From: Cheiracanthium punctorium
Lineage: Eukaryota > Arthropoda > Arachnida > Araneae > Cheiracanthiidae
Direction of reading: 5' to 3'
Length of the DNA: 64,000 nt
Assembly: GCA_038373885.1 (NCBI GenBank)
Contig: JAWZYV010012274.1
Span: forward strand, 1,550,001-1,614,000
Shown piece after piece: positions 26,401 through 32,400 of the stretch; position 1 is the first letter of the stretch; each line of letters begins with the position of its first letter. The position numbers were made by a program, and so were the translations under genes. The notes under the pieces are model-generated. The model was given only the letters and a program-made list of their open reading frames with translations, did no database searches and had not been told where the DNA came from.

Positions 26401-29400
26401 CATGTGGAGGAATGCCCTCCTATGTGCTTACAAAATCTTTTCACTGCAGTGGGGATACCATAGACTCTACTGTTCGTCGTCGAAGACATTGAAGGCACCC
26501 CATGCCGTCTCATACTCGAAACACGAGTCAACGTTACGACTATCTGGCAAGGTATTGTCAGGTGCTTGAAAACACAGCTTCTATACACATTGCCTTCCGT
26601 TTAGCTTCAGACTCCCAGTGGCGACAAGGTTATTGTGCACGGAAAGCTCGAAGTAAACAATTCATTCGAGTTGAAAGCCTATACGTGAGTGTATGTTACC
26701 GACGTCGCCGATCTCTGTATGCTTAAGGTGTAGGCATTTTTTTAAGAAGCTAGTTTAAATTTTTAATTCTTCCTGATTTTTTAAAAATAAAATCTGCACA
26801 CTTATTTTACCTAAAACGATCAATCATTTTCAAAAATCTATTCATAAGAAATAAATGAAAAATGTCTCATGAGCCTAAACACAATAATGAATTACAGATC
26901 CCTACCGCAATTTGTTTCCTTTCTCGGGCTAAGTCCGTCTCATCTCTAGTATGTATTTAGTTAGTCCAGTAGTATTCAAATTTTTTTCGAAATGCGACCC
27001 TACTTCGGTGATCGAGATACCATCGACTATATTCGAATTAGAATTTCTGAATGTAACTATTTCTGTCAACTAGAGGAAAACTGCATTGAGCATTTAAAAT
27101 ACACTGCTGGCCATCGTAAATGCAACACCCTGAAGGAAGCATGCAAATAATATGAAATTTACAACATGCATTAGCTGAGGTGAGATATGCAAATGATTAG
27201 AATTTCAGCGCAGACGCACATCAAGCGCGCCTGTGGCGCCACCTCAAAGCGCTATTTAAGGCTTGGAGATTTCGACGGTTTCAAGTACAGCAATTGTGTT
27301 TTTCTTGCTTTTTTTTCAAAAAAACGATAAATTATGCCTCGTAGGAAACAACGATCATCTTTTGATCAAGTATCCGAGTTTGACAGAGGAAGGATAGTGG
27401 CATACCGAGATTGTGGGTTATCTTTCAGGGAAATCGGTCGTCGTATTGGACGAAACCAAACAACTGTGATGCGGATATGTGATCGTTGGGTGCAGGAGGG
27501 TACGACGGACAGACGTGATCGACCGCATCGACCTCAGTGCACCACGTCACGTGATGACAGGCAGATTGTACGCATGGCAGTGACGGACCGCTCAGTCACA
27601 TCACGAACCATATCACAGCAGATTCAGTCTGTAACGCATCATCCAGTGTCTGCGCGTACCATTCGACGTCGTTTACAGCAGAATGGTCTGTCCGCAAGAC
27701 GTCCGTTGCTTTGTCTACCTCTGACGCGGAACCACAGACGTCTCCGCCGCCAATGGTGCGATGAAAGAAGGATGTGGACGACAGAATGGAATGAAATTGT
27801 CTTTACTGACGAGTCACGCTTCTGTATGCAACACCACGACGGTCGGATTCGAGTCTGGAGACACCGTGGAGAGAGGATGCTGAACAGCTGCATTATGCAC
27901 CGTCACACTGGTCCTGCACCGGGTATTATGGTATGGGGCGGTATCGGATATCTCTCTCGCACTCCTCTAGTACGCATTGCCGGTACTTTAACCAGCCAGC
28001 GCTACATCTCCGAGGTGTTGGAGCCAGTTGTCCTTTCTTACCTTCAGGGCTTGCCAACAGCCATATTTCAGCAGGATAATGCACGGCCACACGTGGCACG
28101 CATTGTCCAAGGGTTCTTCGTCAATCACCAGATTGAATTGCTTCCCTGGCCGGCGCGCTCTCCGGATCTTTCGCCGATAGAAAACATGTGGTCCATGGTT
28201 GCTCAACGACTGACCCAGAGTTCATCCCCAGCTGTCACACCAGATCAACTTTGGCAACGTGTGGAAGCTGCTTGGTCTGCTGTACCCCAAGAACACATTC
28301 AAAGTCTCTTTGAATCAATGCCGAGGCGTGTGGCAGCTGTGATCTCCAACAACGGCGGCTACTCTGGGTACTGATTTTGGCAGGAACCACGCTTCATAGA
28401 ATGCTGTAAATTTAATCATTTGTTACTTGGTCAACATGTTATCTACACAATAAATTTTGTTGTGATATCTCTTGTTTTTCTTGGTGTTGCAATTTGGGTG
28501 GCCAGCAGTGTATGTTAAAATGTTTTAATCATCTGAATAATATAAACTATTTTAATAAAAGTAAAATAAAACTAAATGTTTGCGAAACAGTCCACATGGG
28601 GCCAAGGCCTCAGCGGGTTCTGGTGTGAGGAAGCATATGCTTCTACCAGGTGGTCAACCTGACGAGAAGCTCGCAGTGTTTAGTCCCCAATCAAGCTTAA
28701 TTCTCTAATCAGGTTCAAAGTAAAGTAGGAAACTGAGTGATTTATCGAATTATAGAGATGTAGACACGTCATCATAGTACGACGTCCGTATTTAATAATT
28801 ATCACATACTAGATATGAGTAATTAAATTTTCCCCCCGATTTTTCCCATTTTTGTGTGGTTTATTTTTTCCAGTTTAACGCTGGCCTGATAATTGCCCAG
28901 CCATGTGCTGATTAAACATTTGATTGATAAGCACGCATTTTGAATTTAAATTGTCATGAAAGTATCAGGTGGTAACGAAAGTTTTCCGCCAGATTTACTT
29001 CAGTCAGCTCATGCGGTACCGAGCAATTGATCTTATATGTCAAGTTCATACGATGCCTTGCGCGGCTAATGCACATGGTACTAAAGCCTAACTCTTTTAG
29101 CTAGCTCTCGAGTGGATGAATATTTTATCTTCTTCCACAAATTTTCGTAGGGGGACCTCATCAGCATCAGTACACCGGCCAGAGTGCTCTGCTTCTTAAA
29201 TGTCCTACTCCTCGTTTTTGAACTTTCTGTACCAAATCTTCACAATTTCGTATGATACAACAGTAGTACTTTAAGCTGTACACATGATTCGGTGTCATTT
29301 TGCTGCTGACTTTTTGCAACAGAACTGAGAGTAAATGATGGTTCAATCTGGTAGCGTGATAGGTCCATTTCAGACACCTTATACTTAATCATAAAGATAT

Positions 29401-32400
29401 TGTTTTACAGATTTCACAACACAGTGCTGTAAAACAAATCTTTTTCTTTCAAATAACAAAAATCGTCTGACAAAATATTGGCAAAGACACCAACGCGACC
29501 TGTTTGTGCAGACAATACTTCCAGTGGCGGAAAACTTTCGTTACAACCTAATAGTAACATTTAAATTAATTGGACGTAAAACATGCCGAAATTTAAGAAG
29601 GTTTTTAAAGCTATATGAAAGTAACTTAAAATTAAAACTTGCCAAAAATACAAAAGAATAAGAATATGCAAATTATCCTTATTTTTGCCTAAAAATGCGG
29701 AATACTAATAAACTATTAAAAATGGACTTCCCATTAAACTACACGATGTATCAAATACATAGAGTCGAACCTCGTTATAACGAACTTCAGGGTAAACTCC
29801 TCTCTCGTCTGAACTGCTGTGGGACCGTGTACGCTCGTGGGAGCTGGTGCACGTAAAATCCGTCGTGGCTCCACTGTCCTCCATATTCAACTGATACCTC
29901 TGGGGGTGCCGATTTCTGGTGGTGGGTCCCTCATCTGGAATGGGTGCAAAATGAGGGGACCCCGAGCGAAGTCGGACTTCCTCCCACTGGGGTTCATTAA
30001 AATGGAGTCTGTCCCCTTCCGCCCATCGCCGTCGTCTATTGGGGATCCGGCACCACTCCGCGGTTGCCAGAGGGCATTAGAAACAACAACATAACGAACT
30101 TCAAGGGGCCAAAAATTTTATTCGCTATAGCCAGTGGTTCGCTTTATCCGAAGAGTTAAGAAATACAATACAAAACAAGGGGACCCAAATTTTCGTTCTT
30201 TATAGACCTGGTTCGCTATAACGGGGTTCAACTGCATTTGACTTACTGCAAAAATGAGTATTTTAATCGTTTAACCCTTTAACGTGAAGTGTTCCCGCTC
30301 TGGGAACACCAAACGTTCATCGCGTGCCACAGATCTGGAGACCCTTTTTTGACGACAGCTGGCTGTGCCGGCACAGCTAGCGGTCGTCAAAAAAGGATCT
30401 CTAGATCTGTGGCATGCGATGAACGTTCCGAATCTCGTCCGCCATCTTGCTGGTAGTTAAGTCGAGCGATGGCAACGGCTGCCCTCTTTTCAGCATTGGG
30501 AAAGGGTTGCGCCTCAAAGAGTTAAACCAGACAGCCTTAATAAATACTAAATTCATATTGTAACCTGAATCCTTAGTTTCCACCACAAAAACCATCCAAC
30601 ATTAAGCCCAAACAGCTATTTCTAAATATTCAACTACAGAAAAATCTGAACACCATTGCTTCATATCAAACAAAATTTTGCTATTAATATTTCATACCAA
30701 AAAATAGAATAAACATTATGTGCATTAACTGTTTTCTTTCGAAATGAACGCAAATTCACGTCTCTGAGAAAATAATTATAACTTTTTATTCTATTTAAAA
30801 CTAATTAGCTCCAACTTTGTCCTAAAATATCTCGTGAAAGGATGTACAATAGAAAAATCTGACCTAGCGATCAATAATCTTCCACGTGAAGCAAAGAGGC
30901 TGTATGGAGGCTGTATACATTTTCTAGTTTAATTGTCTTCCATCCTTAATTGGAAGCGCGGAAGTGTCCGTATGTGAGGAAGGGGATAAGGTGCATGCAA
31001 ATTAAATATTCTTCGAAGTTTTGTTTTATTCAAATAATTTTTAAAAATCCATTCATTACGAGATTTTTCTGAAAAAAAAAAAAATCTACTTAGCTAAAAT
31101 AATTTCAGTTTTAAGCACTTTTCAATTATGTCTAAAAGCAAATTCTGAAGAATTAAATAAAATTTTGATAATAGAAGACTTATCCACAGAAATATGGAAT
31201 AAAGGGCTCTAAAGTATTAGCGTTAAGGTAACGAGGTAACGTATTAAATAACTAGTGCGTTAGTATCAAACATATGGACTAATGCTGATCAATTGTAACT
31301 CGGGGTCGCAATATTCAACTCAATTTTACTAAAACAATTATTTTTTACTTCTAGTTTCCCGGTATGACATACTGTTCTTGGAAAATATAAAGTTTAAAAA
31401 ATAAGATTTGTTATTTGAATATAGCTGATAATATCGCTGAAGAAAATTTCAGTTGCGTGTCCCTTTTCTTTCTGATTTCAACACTGAATGTAAACATCAT
31501 TTGATAATAAAATGACCAACCACATTATGTAATTAATTTATTTTGATAAAATACGTTGAGAAAATCACTCAGTTGACTTATATCATCCCTCATTTACAAC
31601 ATCCGTCGTTCTTTAAACTAAAACTTTTTATAAAACATATACATAATTATTTTAGACCTCAAACTGTTTTAAACCATTAATTAACTATACATTATCATGC
31701 CCTACATACAGTAATGAATAAGTGAATGGTGGCGCTTCTTACTGTTGGCAAAAAATCTGGTGTTGTGGGCGAGGAGTTCGTTTTAGCTCTAGATACGTAC
31801 GCGTGAAAATCTCGCGTAATATCCAAGTCAGATCACGTTGTAGCACGACTCCACTGTAACAAACATTTGCGTAATTCTTAAGCTTTCTTTTTGTTGGCTC
31901 AATTATTAAACTTTAAGAATGCAAGGAATTCTTCAACATGTTGATATCGTAAAATAGCTCGTGCATGCTTTTCAAACTATCTCTAAAATTTTAAATCCAT
32001 TTTCATCATACAATTATCATAACCGTAATTCGTTGAAATTCGCGCATTCTTCTCACAAACATCCTAAGAAATGTATTCTGCAATGACACCATAAAATCAA
32101 ATTCTATGAAAGCTTATTTCTACATTGTTAGACTATAATAATACTTACATATTTTAGAATAGTTTTTAATTTTAAAGCTCCTTGCATATGGCAAACAAAT
32201 CATTCCATTCGCTTACATTATTTACTTAAAACCTTATTAATTTTTAGATGGCTCCTCATACTCAGAAGATAGTTTGTTCTACTAATTGGGACAGGCCGTA
32301 TTCCAGAGAAAAGGCTGCTTTTCCAGTGGTATGTAGAATTGTTATATTTGATTTGACTTGTATGTTCTATTGAAATAAGCAAAGCAGAATATTCTTAACG

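Larger units (their letters stand above)
25221..27099. other. Largest GLDC intron, left part
   Basis: From about 25440 to 26730 the sequence is visibly richer in G+C than the surrounding intron, is stop-rich in all frames, and contains a perfect 17-bp hairpin (25777-25813). A ~120-bp block (26128-26250) recurs at 42980-43100. Probably a decayed mobile element of unknown class. Confidence 0.5.
27102..28510 (+). mobile_element. Complete Tc1-like transposon
   Basis: Flanked by TA on both sides (27100-27101, 28511-28512). The inverted ends begin CACTGCTGGCCA and share TGCAACACC about 20 bases in, with a few mismatches over ~35 bp. The 1,409-bp body holds one uninterrupted transposase gene and an internal AATAAA (28449-28454). 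Base composition is clearly more G+C-rich than the intron around it, fitting recent arrival. Confidence 0.95.
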
